This document shows positions 34,286 to 43,958 of a stretch of 64,000 nt of DNA, one piece after another. Location of the stretch: assembly GCA_913009655.1 (NCBI GenBank), contig CAJVWI010000003.1, positions 1 through 64,000 on the forward strand, in the 5' to 3' direction. The notes under the pieces were generated by a model that did no database searches, was not told where the DNA came from, and was given only the letters and a program-made list of their open reading frames with translations. Position 1 is the first letter of the stretch. Each line of letters begins with the position of its first letter. Origin of the DNA: an uncultured Cryomorphaceae bacterium. GTDB lineage: Bacteria > Bacteroidota > Bacteroidia > Flavobacteriales > Schleiferiaceae. Position numbers and translations under genes: made by a program.

Positions 34286-36073
34286 ATGAAAAATTTATTT
34301 TCAAATCTTCGTGGAGACCTATTTGGAGGTCTTACTGCAGGCATTGTTGCCCTTCCTCTGGCTCTAGCCTTTGGTGTGCAATCTGGATTGGGGGCTACAG
34401 CAGGGCTCTATGGCGCTTTATTCATTGGTTTTTTTGGGGCTTGGTTTGGAGGTACTCCAACACAGATAAGTGGGCCTACAGCTCCTATGACTGCCGTCAG
34501 TATGGGTGTTATTGCGACAATTATAGCTATGTTGGGTGGTCAGCTAGATAAGGCATTACCAATAATTTTATCAGTTTTTCTTTTAGCAGGAATTATACAA
34601 GTTTTAATGGGTGTTTTAAAATTGGGTATATATGTGAAATATATTCCATACCCGGTTGTTTCTGGCTTTATGACAGGGATCGGTGTAATAATACTAATTA
34701 CACAAATATTCTCATTAGTTGGATATATGCCGATAAATGATGAGACATTAATACAATCATTTATACCTCAAGCTAAAGAGGTGATTCTTGAAAACATTTT
34801 GGCAGAAGAAATAGGTGAGGGGCTGCAAGTAATAAAAGATCTTGAACAAACTACACTTAGGGCAAAAAAAATTAGTGTCAATGAAATTTATATTGAGGCT
34901 CAAGCTCTAATGAAAAGAGATTCATCTGGAGTTGTCGGAAGTTTAAAGTATATACCTCGCGCTTTCAATAATATTGATAGATTTAATTTAATCTTGGCGA
35001 TTTTTACTATTCTCATTATTTATTCTTTTAAAAGAGTGACAAAAAAAATTCCAAGTACTCTGGTCGCTCTTATATTGACCACGAGTTTGGCATATTTTTC
35101 AGGTTGGGAATATCAATCAATAGGTAATATCCCAAGAGGGTTCCCTATCCCGCAATGGCGGATTTTTACTGATTTAAATTTATTTTTCATTTTACCTTTT
35201 ATTGGTTCAGCATTTATGCTTGCAATTTTGGGAGCAATTGATTCTCTTTTAACCTCAGTAGTCGCTGATAATATGACAAAAACTCGTCATAAACCCAACA
35301 AAGAATTAATTGGTCAAGGTATAGGAAATAGTGTTGCTGCAATTTTTGGAGGTATTCCTGGAGCGGGAGCTACTATTCGAACCGTAGTAAATATAAAATC
35401 CGGTGGTAAAACAAAAACTTCAGGAGTAATTGCTGCAATTTTTTTACTCTTAGTTATTCTTTTAATCGCCCCTTTTGCAGAGCAGATTCCTATGGCAGTT
35501 CTCGCTGGAATTTTATTTACTGTAGGTATAAGTGTTATGGATTTTAAGGGGATGCGTTCTTTAAGGTTTATTCCAAGAACAGACGCAGTTGTGATGATCA
35601 TAGTTTTTTTACTAACCGTATTTTGGGATTTAATTTTTGCCGTTGGCATTGGCCTCGTGTTATCATCTATATTTTTTATGGCAAAAATGGTTGACACGGT
35701 TTTGGATAAATCTAATGTGAAGGGCTTTGAGGATTTGTTAAATGAAAATGATAGCTTATTTATTAAAACCATTGAGGGGCCTATCTTTTTTGGCGCGACA
35801 AATGAACTTACTGAGCTTTCAAGAAAACTCCCAAATTCCGCAAAAACTTTATGTATTGACCTAACTAGAGTGCCTTATATCGATCAATCAGGACTTTTTG
35901 CTATGGAAGACATTTTCCTCAGTTTAAATGAATCTTCTGTAGAGGTTCGCTTAGTAGGGCTCAACTTGCAACCGGAAAATAGATTTAGAGATTTGAGGAT
36001 AATTCCAGACGCAGTTCCGGAGCATTTAATTTTTAATGATTTAGATTCCGCTCTTAAATACATAGCTATATAA
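34286..36073 (+). CDS. SulP family anion transporter with STAS domain (third copy, with an insertion)
   Basis: A 595-residue SulP permease beginning 'MKNLFSNLRGDLFGGLTAGI', with 'GGIPGAGATIRTVVNIKSGGKT' in the later transport domain and a STAS domain from ~490 ('LCIDLTRVPYIDQSGLFAMEDI'). Compared with the other two SulP proteins here it has about 60-80 extra, mostly polar residues at ~151-229 after the 'LITQIFSLVGYMPIND' segment. The insertion is in frame and continuous with good codon structure, so it is a real domain variation. It is transcribed away from tetR. The start follows a short AT-rich stretch and no alternative start fits better. Confidence 0.91.
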   Translation: MKNLFSNLRGDLFGGLTAGIVALPLALAFGVQSGLGATAGLYGALFIGFFGAWFGGTPTQISGPTAPMTAVSMGVIATIIAMLGGQLDKALPIILSVFLLAGIIQVLMGVLKLGIYVKYIPYPVVSGFMTGIGVIILITQIFSLVGYMPINDETLIQSFIPQAKEVILENILAEEIGEGLQVIKDLEQTTLRAKKISVNEIYIEAQALMKRDSSGVVGSLKYIPRAFNNIDRFNLILAIFTILIIYSFKRVTKKIPSTLVALILTTSLAYFSGWEYQSIGNIPRGFPIPQWRIFTDLNLFFILPFIGSAFMLAILGAIDSLLTSVVADNMTKTRHKPNKELIGQGIGNSVAAIFGGIPGAGATIRTVVNIKSGGKTKTSGVIAAIFLLLVILLIAPFAEQIPMAVLAGILFTVGISVMDFKGMRSLRFIPRTDAVVMIIVFLLTVFWDLIFAVGIGLVLSSIFFMAKMVDTVLDKSNVKGFEDLLNENDSLFIKTIEGPIFFGATNELTELSRKLPNSAKTLCIDLTRVPYIDQSGLFAMEDIFLSLNESSVEVRLVGLNLQPENRFRDLRIIPDAVPEHLIFNDLDSALKYIAI

Positions 36074-36120
36074 TGAGTCTAGATGAGTTACTTTTTATAA
36101 GTGAATCTTGATTTATTAGT

Positions 36121-36885
36121 CTAGTTATTTGAATTTCTAGTAATGATTGTTGCAGAAGCTTGTTGTGTAGGAAGTATTAACGCATCCGCAACGTTTACAT
36201 GTAAGGGAGTGTTTGCTATATAATGTATAAAATCAGCTATGTCATCTGCCTTAAGGGGACTCATGTCTTTATATACTTGTTCAGCTTTCTTTTTATCTCC
36301 ATGAAATCGAATTTCAGAGAATTCAGTCTCTACCATTCCAGGACTTACTTGCGATACTTTTATTCCGTGCTGAGATAAATCTTGTCGCATGGCGCGAGTT
36401 AGAGCATCAACTCCAAATTTTGTTGCATTGTAAACATTACCATCGGGATATGTTTCTTTTCCTGCAATACTGCCGATGTTTATAATTTGTCCGCTTTTTC
36501 TATTGACCATTTCTGAACTTATGGCTTTTGTTACGTAAAGAAGACCTTTTAAATTTGTATCTATCATCTGCTCCCAGTCCTTTATTAAACCCTCGTGAAT
36601 AGGACTCTTACCAAGAGCTAATCCTGAATTATTAACTAGTAAATCGATGACTTTAAAGTTTTCTGGTATCAATTGAATTGCCTCTGTAACTTGGTTTGCT
36701 GACATAACGTCCACAGATTGAAGAAAAACTCTTTTTTGATCAGTTAGAGGTAGCTTGCTTTTCCAGGCTTCCATTTTTTCAAAACGACGCCCCCAGCAGA
36801 TAATATTCCATCCTGCTTTCACAAATTTTATAGAAGTTGCTTTACCTATTCCTGAACTTGCGCCTGTAACTAAAATCGTTTTCAT
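36121..36885 (-). CDS. SDR family NAD(P)-dependent oxidoreductase (YdfG-like)
   Basis: A 254-residue classical short-chain dehydrogenase with the cofactor motif TGASSGIG (7-14), 'NNSG' (85-88) and the catalytic S139, Y152 and K156. It resembles the NADP-dependent serine/3-hydroxy acid dehydrogenases (YdfG type) by the C-terminal 'DIADFIHYIANTPLHVNV'-type segment. The substrate is uncertain. It diverges from the TonB receptor gene with only 28 bases between start codons, so the promoters must overlap the coding starts. Confidence 0.87.
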   Translation of the reverse strand: MKTILVTGASSGIGKATSIKFVKAGWNIICWGRRFEKMEAWKSKLPLTDQKRVFLQSVDVMSANQVTEAIQLIPENFKVIDLLVNNSGLALGKSPIHEGLIKDWEQMIDTNLKGLLYVTKAISSEMVNRKSGQIINIGSIAGKETYPDGNVYNATKFGVDALTRAMRQDLSQHGIKVSQVSPGMVETEFSEIRFHGDKKKAEQVYKDMSPLKADDIADFIHYIANTPLHVNVADALILPTQQASATIITRNSNN

Positions 36886-36913
36886 AATTTACAATAAATT
36901 AAATTCTGTTGTT

Positions 36914-38971
36914 ATGTTAACTAGTATGTTTTTTTCATTAGTCACCATCTTAAGCCAATCTGATTCAACAATCAATCTAGAGACATTGGTTGTTTCGGCA
37001 AACAGAACAGAACAACGTATCGAAAATACAACGGTATCAGTGGATGTATTGCCACAAAGATTACTGACATCAAAAACTAATTCTAAAATCGAGCAGGTTA
37101 TTCAAATGTCTCCTGGAGTAACTATCCAAGATGGCCAAGCCAATATTCGTTCTGGAAGTGGATGGAGTTTGGGCGCGGGGTCTAGAGTTTTAGTTCTAAT
37201 AGATGATCTGCCTTTGCTAAGTCCTGATGCTGGAGGAGCTATTTGGAATGCTATGCCCATGGAGGCTATTGAGCAAATTGAAATTGTCAAAGGAGCCGCG
37301 TCCTCTCTTTATGGAAGCTCTGCTTTAAATGGAGTCATACACCTAAGAACATGGGAGCCAACAGAGAAAGTGAGACTTCGCGTAAGTACTATGACAGAAA
37401 TATATGACCGAGCAAAAATCAATAGTTTGAATTGGACAGATCAAAGAAGAGCTCAAGGTGCTATTCGGTTTGCCTACTCAGATAGTAAAGGGAAGAATAG
37501 TGAACATGGATGGGTTCTTCATGGTCAAGCATTTAATGATCAGGGATTTCAATACCTGGTTGGAGATAAGTCCGTCAGAGTGCATGGAAAATATAGATAC
37601 AAGCCATCTAATAATTTAGAGATTGGTCTAAATGCTAATGCCTGGTCTTCTGACAGAAGTTCATCATTGATTTGGGAGGATTATCGATACGGTTATACCC
37701 CTTTAGATTCTTCGGCAACAATTACCCAAAGTAATTTGGGTTCGATTAATGGTTATTTAAAAATTAGAAATGGTCGTTTATTGCAGACAGTCAGGACTCG
37801 ATGGTTAGGGTATCAAAATATTTCCGGATTGGATACTAATAATTATGATAATTCCTCCAATGCAGTTCATCTAGAATATTTGGCTCAATTATTTTCAAAT
37901 GATCACTGGACATATACTGCAGGGGCTTTGTTTTCATCAAGCGCGATGCAAAGTCCCTTATTTTCCGGCGATCATTTATCGAATAATCAAGCGTTATTCG
38001 TCCAGATAAATGGTCACTTTGATAAGTTAGATTTCACCATAGGTTCAAGATGGGAGCGGTACAGTATTGATGAAATAGAATCAAGTAAACCTGTTTTAAG
38101 ACTTGGAGCTCATTATAAAATTTCTGAGGGGGCACATCTAAGAAGTTCCTTTGCTCAAGGATATAGATTTCCAACTGTTGCAGAGATGTATTCTTCCTCA
38201 GCAGCAGGAGCATTGAAGGTATTTCCAAATCCCAATGTAAATCCAGAGAGCGGATGGACGAGCGAAATTGGCTATAAACAATTATTTAATTTCAATTCTA
38301 AAATTAGAGGATATCTAGATGTAGCACTTTTTCAGACCAGGTTCAATAATATGATGGAATTTACTTTTGGGCAGTGGGGTTCTTCTCCTGGAGGAGACCA
38401 ACTATCAAATTTTGGATTCAAATCGTTAAATGTTGGCCCCACAAGAATTTCGGGTATTGAAACCATATTAGCTGGTGAAGTCGATTTAGGTAAAATTAAT
38501 ATCCAGAGTATGTTGAGTCATACATATTCAAATCCAATTTCTTTGGAGCCAGAAAAAGTATATGCATATGACTCTAGAGATATTGCCATGTCTTTTAATT
38601 CAACATCATTGGATCCGAGTCGAAGAATGTTAAAATACCGATATAGAAATACGGTAAAAGGCGATATTGAAGCAATTTGGAGAATGTTATCAATGGGGAT
38701 GAGTATTCGTTATAATTCTGTAATGGAAAATATTGATGAAGTATTTACCAGTCCATTGATATCAATTTTTGTTCCTGGAGTTCAAGATTCTAGATATAGT
38801 ATGCCTAATGGAGATCTATTTGTTGATCTCCGATCTCAGTATCGTTTTAATAAAAATTGGAAGGCTCAAGCAGGTATATTAAACGTTTTTAATCGATTAT
38901 CTAGCCCTCGTCCAGCACTTCTCTCTAAGTCTAGAAGTTTTATGCTTCAAATAAGTTACGAGCTAAATTAA
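36914..38971 (+). CDS. TonB-dependent outer-membrane receptor
   Basis: A 685-residue receptor. A short signal peptide is followed by a TonB-box-like 'LETLVVSANRTEQ', a plug domain ('IEQVIQMSPGVTIQDGQANIRSGSG', 'VLVLIDDLPLLSPDAGG', 'IEQIEIVKGAASSLYGSSALNGVI') and a ~550-residue beta-barrel ending 'SFMLQISYEL' with the terminal aromatic signature. The start at 36914 is preferred because the frame upstream overlaps the divergent SDR gene. The absence of an N-terminal carboxypeptidase-like domain and SusD partner suggests uptake of a siderophore, cobalamin or metal chelate rather than a glycan; the ligand cannot be told. Confidence 0.92.
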   Translation: MLTSMFFSLVTILSQSDSTINLETLVVSANRTEQRIENTTVSVDVLPQRLLTSKTNSKIEQVIQMSPGVTIQDGQANIRSGSGWSLGAGSRVLVLIDDLPLLSPDAGGAIWNAMPMEAIEQIEIVKGAASSLYGSSALNGVIHLRTWEPTEKVRLRVSTMTEIYDRAKINSLNWTDQRRAQGAIRFAYSDSKGKNSEHGWVLHGQAFNDQGFQYLVGDKSVRVHGKYRYKPSNNLEIGLNANAWSSDRSSSLIWEDYRYGYTPLDSSATITQSNLGSINGYLKIRNGRLLQTVRTRWLGYQNISGLDTNNYDNSSNAVHLEYLAQLFSNDHWTYTAGALFSSSAMQSPLFSGDHLSNNQALFVQINGHFDKLDFTIGSRWERYSIDEIESSKPVLRLGAHYKISEGAHLRSSFAQGYRFPTVAEMYSSSAAGALKVFPNPNVNPESGWTSEIGYKQLFNFNSKIRGYLDVALFQTRFNNMMEFTFGQWGSSPGGDQLSNFGFKSLNVGPTRISGIETILAGEVDLGKINIQSMLSHTYSNPISLEPEKVYAYDSRDIAMSFNSTSLDPSRRMLKYRYRNTVKGDIEAIWRMLSMGMSIRYNSVMENIDEVFTSPLISIFVPGVQDSRYSMPNGDLFVDLRSQYRFNKNWKAQAGILNVFNRLSSPRPALLSKSRSFMLQISYELN

Positions 38972-38980
38972 AATTGCACC

Positions 38981-38988
38981 TATATTTG
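38981..38988 (+). promoter_or_regulatory. -7 promoter box of tRNA-Ala
   Basis: TATATTTG matches TAnnTTTG exactly and ends 7 bases before the tRNA 5' end, as expected for a tRNA promoter. Confidence 0.65.
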
Positions 38989-38995
38989 CTAAGCG

Positions 38996-39069
<74 letters not shown>

Positions 39070-39136
39070 CTAAAGTGAAATTCATCTCTTTTTAAATATG
39101 ATTTCCGCCTTTTTATTCCCTGATTTTAGACTCGAA

Positions 39137-40618
39137 TCATATTTTATCTAATTCTGATAAGTATGAATTGGCAGTATTAAAATGAGATTCTTTTTTCTCA
39201 GGAGTCATTTTATCCAACATATTAACCATAAATTTCATTCGGATATTTTTATTGAATAAATCTCTATTTAAATCTATAAATCTCCAATATAATCCGTCCC
39301 AAATTTTTCTCCAATCGCCATCAGGAAAATCACTCATTTTTTTGAGATAGTTACTACTTGATATATAGGGTTTTGAAGACATGAGTCCTCCATCAGCAAA
39401 TTGACTCATCCCATAAATATTAGGAACCATAACCCAATCATATGCATCGATGTAATGCTCCATGAACCACTTGTATACTTCATCTGGGTCAAATTCGCAT
39501 AGCATCATAAAGTTACCCAATACCATGAGCCTCTCAATATGATGGTTGTAAGCTGTTTTTTGAACTTTTTTTATTGTGACATCGACAGGTAAAACTCCAG
39601 TAGTTCCATCATAAAAAGATGATGGAATTTTTCTATTGAATTTGAAAAAATTAGTAGTTCTTTCTTCACTCCCTTTAACCAGGTAAATCCCCCGTATGAA
39701 CTCTCTCCAACCGGTAATTTGCCTTATAAATCCCTCAATAGAGTTTAAAGGGTATTTATCTTGAAAAAGTAAAATCTTCTTTATGACTTGTTTCGGTGTA
39801 ATTAATCCACAATTCAGCAGTGGAGACAAAACACTATGGTTTAAAAAAGATTCAGTTTGAACCATGGCATCTTCATAAGCCCCAAAATCATTCAATCGCT
39901 CAAAAAGAAATAGCTCCAACCACTCATCTGCTAATTTGTGATTATGAGGATAAATGGGTTTATCAGGGAATTCACCTGGATTTGATTTAAAATTTTCTTG
40001 AACATAGCTTAATGATTCTTTAAAAAATTCATCTATTACTAACTCACCAACTTTTGGAGCGGTTTTACCTTTTGGATACTTTTTTCTATTCTCTGTATCA
40101 AAACTCCATTTTCCCCCGATTGGTCCGTCTGAAGAGTCTAATAAAATCCCTAATTTTTTTCTTTGCTGTATATAAAATGATGTTTGAAAAAATTTTTTCT
40201 TTTTAGAATTAAAAAAGCCCTCAAGATCATCAGATGAATTGAGAAACATTGGGCTCTCGAGTCTATTCAGCTTTATTTGAGAAATCTTTGCGGCCTTCAA
40301 AAGGCGCCTTTCTATATAGTTGTCATTGGTATCGATATAATTTATATGCGAACAGTTATTTTTTTTTAAATGAGGAATCAAAGCCCTAACATCTGCGCTC
40401 TTATTATCGAAATTTAAATATTGAGCAACTTTATTCTTTTTTAAAAGAAAGTCAAAATAATACTTCATAGATGCCCTATGAAGTATGAGCTTCTGGACAT
40501 GAAATTTGAAGTAATTAAAATAAAGGGGTTCCTCAATTATATAAAAATCCCCTTCCTCATTGAATAAAGGATTTTCTTTAAATAGCTGATGTGGGAAAAT
40601 AATATTTACAGTTTTCAT
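39137..40618 (-). CDS. Cryptochrome/photolyase-related protein (DPRP/PhrB-like)
   Basis: A 493-residue protein of the 'deoxyribodipyrimidine photolyase-related' family (PF04244), whose studied members such as PhrB repair (6-4) photoproducts or act as photoreceptors with FAD. Family blocks include 'GGKWSFDTENRKKYP' (168-182), 'GFIRQITGWREFIRG' (296-310), 'YNHHIERLMVLGNFMML' (357-373) and 'VPNIYGMSQFADGG' (398-411). Only three cysteines exist (C89, C270, C374), too few for the four-Cys [4Fe-4S] site of PhrB; the region after 'PYISSSNYLKKMSD' reads 'FPDGDWRKIWDGLYW' with none. Its ATG directly follows the symporter stop (TAA-ATG), so the two are coupled. Confidence 0.88.
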   Translation of the reverse strand: MKTVNIIFPHQLFKENPLFNEEGDFYIIEEPLYFNYFKFHVQKLILHRASMKYYFDFLLKKNKVAQYLNFDNKSADVRALIPHLKKNNCSHINYIDTNDNYIERRLLKAAKISQIKLNRLESPMFLNSSDDLEGFFNSKKKKFFQTSFYIQQRKKLGILLDSSDGPIGGKWSFDTENRKKYPKGKTAPKVGELVIDEFFKESLSYVQENFKSNPGEFPDKPIYPHNHKLADEWLELFLFERLNDFGAYEDAMVQTESFLNHSVLSPLLNCGLITPKQVIKKILLFQDKYPLNSIEGFIRQITGWREFIRGIYLVKGSEERTTNFFKFNRKIPSSFYDGTTGVLPVDVTIKKVQKTAYNHHIERLMVLGNFMMLCEFDPDEVYKWFMEHYIDAYDWVMVPNIYGMSQFADGGLMSSKPYISSSNYLKKMSDFPDGDWRKIWDGLYWRFIDLNRDLFNKNIRMKFMVNMLDKMTPEKKESHFNTANSYLSELDKI

Positions 40619-42505
40619 TTAATTATTGATAGGTTTATTTCGATAGCTTAGAATTAATAAAACCCCACTTATCCCAAATGACAAAAGGTAAATGAGACCT
40701 TCCTGTAAACTGTGTAATAACAATCCTCCAATTCCAAATAGTAATGAGTAAGCAGATACAACGGCAAGAATCCACCTAAAGAGAAGAAGTCCTATTGGTG
40801 TCGCGCCTTTGTTAAAAACACGAGACTTAAAATACATCCATTGTTTCGATTCTTTGGTGGAAAATAAAACTATTAGCCATGCTGCCGTTGTTAAACCAAC
40901 GGTAAAAAAGAAAGAATTCGGAAATTCGAGATGCAAAAAGTAGCGAGCAATTGAATATCCTATAAATGGAGTAATCGTAGCGGTTATTTCTACCCAAGCA
41001 TTTATTCTACCCCAAAACCATCTTAAGATTAGTACAAGTCCAAGTCCAGCTCCGCATTCCATTATGAATTTCCAAACTCCTGAAATACTATGAATTTGAG
41101 TAGAAACTAGAAGACTCATGCTTGCTAAAATCGCAATAAGCCATCGGCTATAATTGACAATTATCTCATCTTTGGGAGATTCACTTTTTATTCTAAGCCA
41201 TACATCATTAATCAAGTATGATGCCCCCCAATTCAATTGTGTTGAGATTGTACTCATATATGCACTAAGAAATGCTACTAGCATTAATCCCATCCACCCT
41301 TTTGGTAGGTAATGCTTCATGGCATATATGTATCCAAAGCGTGGGTAAATTTCATAATTTATGGCTTCAGCAAGTTTTGGGTTTTTATTGGCCGCTTGCC
41401 TTAGACCCTCTCTAACGATTAAAACTTTGGTTGCGTCTGAAACATTATTTGGGTTGTTTTCCCCGGAAAGCCAATTCGGAGAATAATCTTTCATGGCTTG
41501 AACCTCAGTTAATTCTTTTTTTAGGTTATCTGGAGTTTGATTTTCAACATTGAAAAGTGTTAAAGACGCTAAGCCAACTAATATCCAAGGCCAAGGCCTT
41601 AAAGCATAGTGAGCAAAATTGAAAAATAAAGTTGCCCCGACGGCATGAGATTCATTTTTGGAACTCATTATGCGTTGGGCTATGTAGCCTCCTCCTCCTG
41701 GCTCTGCTCCTGGATACCAGGTGCTCCACCACATCATTCCAAAGTATGCAAAAAAGGCACCTATGCCAATAGCAAAGCCATCTGTATTATCTTTTGAGAA
41801 ATCTGGGAAGAAATTTAACTGCTCGGAAGAGAGTGAGGATTTAAGCCCCGAAAGCCCTCCAACCTCTTCTGATTGAATAACAAATACAGCGAGAGCTATG
41901 CTGCCAGTCATTGCTATAATAAATTGCATAGCATCTGTTACCACAACACCAAGAAGGCCAGAGACGGCTGCGTAAACTGCGACAAGTAAAGTTATAATGG
42001 CCGTAAGTCCAAAAGCGTAATCATAAGTAATCCCAAATAAGCCTTCTAGAACGGAGATCATAGCAACATGGACCCACCCTAGAATTAAGAGATTTATAAA
42101 AAAACCTAAATAAATTGCTCGAAATACCCGTAGAATAAATGCCGGTTTTCCATGGTATCTGAGCTCTATTAATTCAGCTTCAGTAACAACACCAGCTCTT
42201 CGCCACAATGGAGCAAAAACAATCGATGTCAACATACCTCCTGCAAGTAAATTCCACCAAATCCAGTTTCCTGAAACTCCATTCATTCCAATTATTTCTG
42301 TTACAGCAAGAGGGGTATCAGCAGCAAAAGTTGTTGCTACCATTGATAGCCCGGCAAGGGCCCATGGTATATTTCTGCCTCCCAGAAAAAACCCCTCTAA
42401 TGAGCGTTTAGATGTCTGACCCACCCAAATCCCAACGCCAATAATTACGATTAATATTGTAAAAATTATTATTAAATCAATTCTTTCTAGTTGGATGGAA
42501 TTCAT
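40619..42505 (-). CDS. Sodium:solute symporter family (SSS) transporter
   Basis: A 628-residue membrane protein with about 14-15 hydrophobic segments of the SSS family. The family pattern 'GRNIPWALAGLSMVATTFAADTPL' (~42-65, quoted in part: 'LAGLSMVATTFAADTPL') lies in the first core helix, and 'GWMGLMLVAFLSAYMSTISTQLN' further on carries the Ser/Thr sodium-site helix ('SAYMSTISTQLN'). A polar insertion at ~325-400 lies between membrane segments. The solute is unknown. It is followed without a gap by the photolyase-related gene, so both probably form one operon; a link between light and Na+-driven uptake is possible but unproven. Confidence 0.9.
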   Translation of the reverse strand: MNSIQLERIDLIIIFTILIVIIGVGIWVGQTSKRSLEGFFLGGRNIPWALAGLSMVATTFAADTPLAVTEIIGMNGVSGNWIWWNLLAGGMLTSIVFAPLWRRAGVVTEAELIELRYHGKPAFILRVFRAIYLGFFINLLILGWVHVAMISVLEGLFGITYDYAFGLTAIITLLVAVYAAVSGLLGVVVTDAMQFIIAMTGSIALAVFVIQSEEVGGLSGLKSSLSSEQLNFFPDFSKDNTDGFAIGIGAFFAYFGMMWWSTWYPGAEPGGGGYIAQRIMSSKNESHAVGATLFFNFAHYALRPWPWILVGLASLTLFNVENQTPDNLKKELTEVQAMKDYSPNWLSGENNPNNVSDATKVLIVREGLRQAANKNPKLAEAINYEIYPRFGYIYAMKHYLPKGWMGLMLVAFLSAYMSTISTQLNWGASYLINDVWLRIKSESPKDEIIVNYSRWLIAILASMSLLVSTQIHSISGVWKFIMECGAGLGLVLILRWFWGRINAWVEITATITPFIGYSIARYFLHLEFPNSFFFTVGLTTAAWLIVLFSTKESKQWMYFKSRVFNKGATPIGLLLFRWILAVVSAYSLLFGIGGLLLHSLQEGLIYLLSFGISGVLLILSYRNKPINN

Positions 42506-42600
42506 GGTTAGAAGATACGTAGCATAAAGCTTTTATGATTAATCTGATTTGAACTACTCTGATACTCTTGTTAAACTCTCGAATAAGTGTTTTGCCGTTG

Positions 42601-42608
42601 TATTTTTG
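42601..42608 (+). promoter_or_regulatory. -7 promoter box of purD
   Basis: TATTTTTG matches TAnnTTTG and lies 19 bases before the purD ATG. Confidence 0.5.
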
Positions 42609-42627
42609 ATATAAATTATATAATTAA

Positions 42628-43914
42628 ATGAATGTACTACTATTTGGTTCCGGTGGACGCGAATCGGCATTTGCATGGAAAATCGCACAGAGTCAATTAC
42701 TAGATGAGTTATATATAGCTCCAGGAAACCCGGGGGTAATGGAGTATGGAAAATGTGTTGATTTAAAGTGGAACAATTTTAATCATGTTAAAGATTTTTG
42801 CCTTAATAAATATATTGATATGGTAATTGTTGGCCCAGAGGATCCGTTGGTTAATGGTTTGGCTGATTATTTCTCAAATACCCAGGCTCTTTCTCATATA
42901 TATTTTATTGGACCAAAAAAAGTTGGTGCTCAACTAGAGGGGAGTAAAGATTTTTCGAAGAGATTTATGGCTAGGCATGAAATCCCAACGGCATCATACA
43001 AAACTTTCCGAAAGGATCAAGTACAGGAGGCGGTTGATTATTTAAAAACGGTTGAGGCACCTTATGTTTTAAAAGCTGACGGTTTGGCTGGCGGAAAAGG
43101 TGTTGTGATTCATGAAGATCTGAACGACGCAATTATTGAAATAAAAGAAATGCTTGCTGATGAAAAGTTTGGAGAGGCATCTTCGCAGGTTGTTATTGAG
43201 GAGTTTCTTGAAGGAATGGAGTTTTCCATATTCGTTTTGACCGACGGAAATGGTTATTTTCTTCTACCCGAGGCAAAAGATTACAAACGAATAAACGAAG
43301 GAGATAAAGGACTCAATACAGGTGGTATGGGCGCCATATCCCCAGTTCCATTTATTACAAAATCAATTTTTGAGGAGGTAAAACAAAATATAATTGAACC
43401 AACCATCAAAGGATTATCTGTAGATAAAATTGAATATGTTGGTTTTATTTTCTTTGGACTTATTTTGACCAAAAAAGGTGTTCAAGTAATAGAATATAAT
43501 TGTAGGATGGGAGACCCCGAAACGGAAGCCGTTTTACCCCGAGTTGAAGAAGATATTCTTATGGTCATGAAAGAATCGGCAACAAAAACAATAATCTCAA
43601 GGACTTTAAAAGTTAATAAACAAACAGCTTTGACAGTAATGAAAGTCAGTGGCGGTTATCCAGAGAAATATTCAAAAGGAATAATTATTAATGGGATTGA
43701 AAAAAACAGAAACGATGACTGCATTGTATTTCAAGCTGGAACAAAGATGGAAGACAATAAACTAATCACCAATGGCGGTAGAGTTCTTTGCGTTACAGGC
43801 CTAGATATTGATCCCTTAAATGCTCGTAAAAAGGCTTATGCTCTGCTACAAACAATAAAATTTAAAGGAGAATATTCTCGCCATGACATTGGTAATGATT
43901 TAGGGATTAAGTAA
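42628..43914 (+). CDS. purD: Phosphoribosylamine-glycine ligase
   Basis: A 428-residue ATP-grasp enzyme catalysing the second step of purine synthesis, from phosphoribosylamine and glycine to GAR. It has the N-terminal 'LLFGSGGRESAFAWK' motif, 'VGPEDPLVNGLADYF', the ATP-grasp segment 'YVLKADGLAGGKGVVI', 'GMGAISPVPF' and 'EYNCRMGDPETEAVLPR' (the metal-binding region). The length is standard. It is a single gene here; the purQ gene lies 7 kb away. Confidence 0.96.
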   Translation: MNVLLFGSGGRESAFAWKIAQSQLLDELYIAPGNPGVMEYGKCVDLKWNNFNHVKDFCLNKYIDMVIVGPEDPLVNGLADYFSNTQALSHIYFIGPKKVGAQLEGSKDFSKRFMARHEIPTASYKTFRKDQVQEAVDYLKTVEAPYVLKADGLAGGKGVVIHEDLNDAIIEIKEMLADEKFGEASSQVVIEEFLEGMEFSIFVLTDGNGYFLLPEAKDYKRINEGDKGLNTGGMGAISPVPFITKSIFEEVKQNIIEPTIKGLSVDKIEYVGFIFFGLILTKKGVQVIEYNCRMGDPETEAVLPRVEEDILMVMKESATKTIISRTLKVNKQTALTVMKVSGGYPEKYSKGIIINGIEKNRNDDCIVFQAGTKMEDNKLITNGGRVLCVTGLDIDPLNARKKAYALLQTIKFKGEYSRHDIGNDLGIK

Positions 43915-43958
43915 AAAATAAAGATTTACCAAGATTGAACTAGGCCTTTTAAAATTTA

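Noticed and set aside
36755-36913. Long N-terminal extension of the TonB receptor
   Set aside because: It overlaps the divergent SDR gene and lacks a signal peptide; ATG 36914 gives one.
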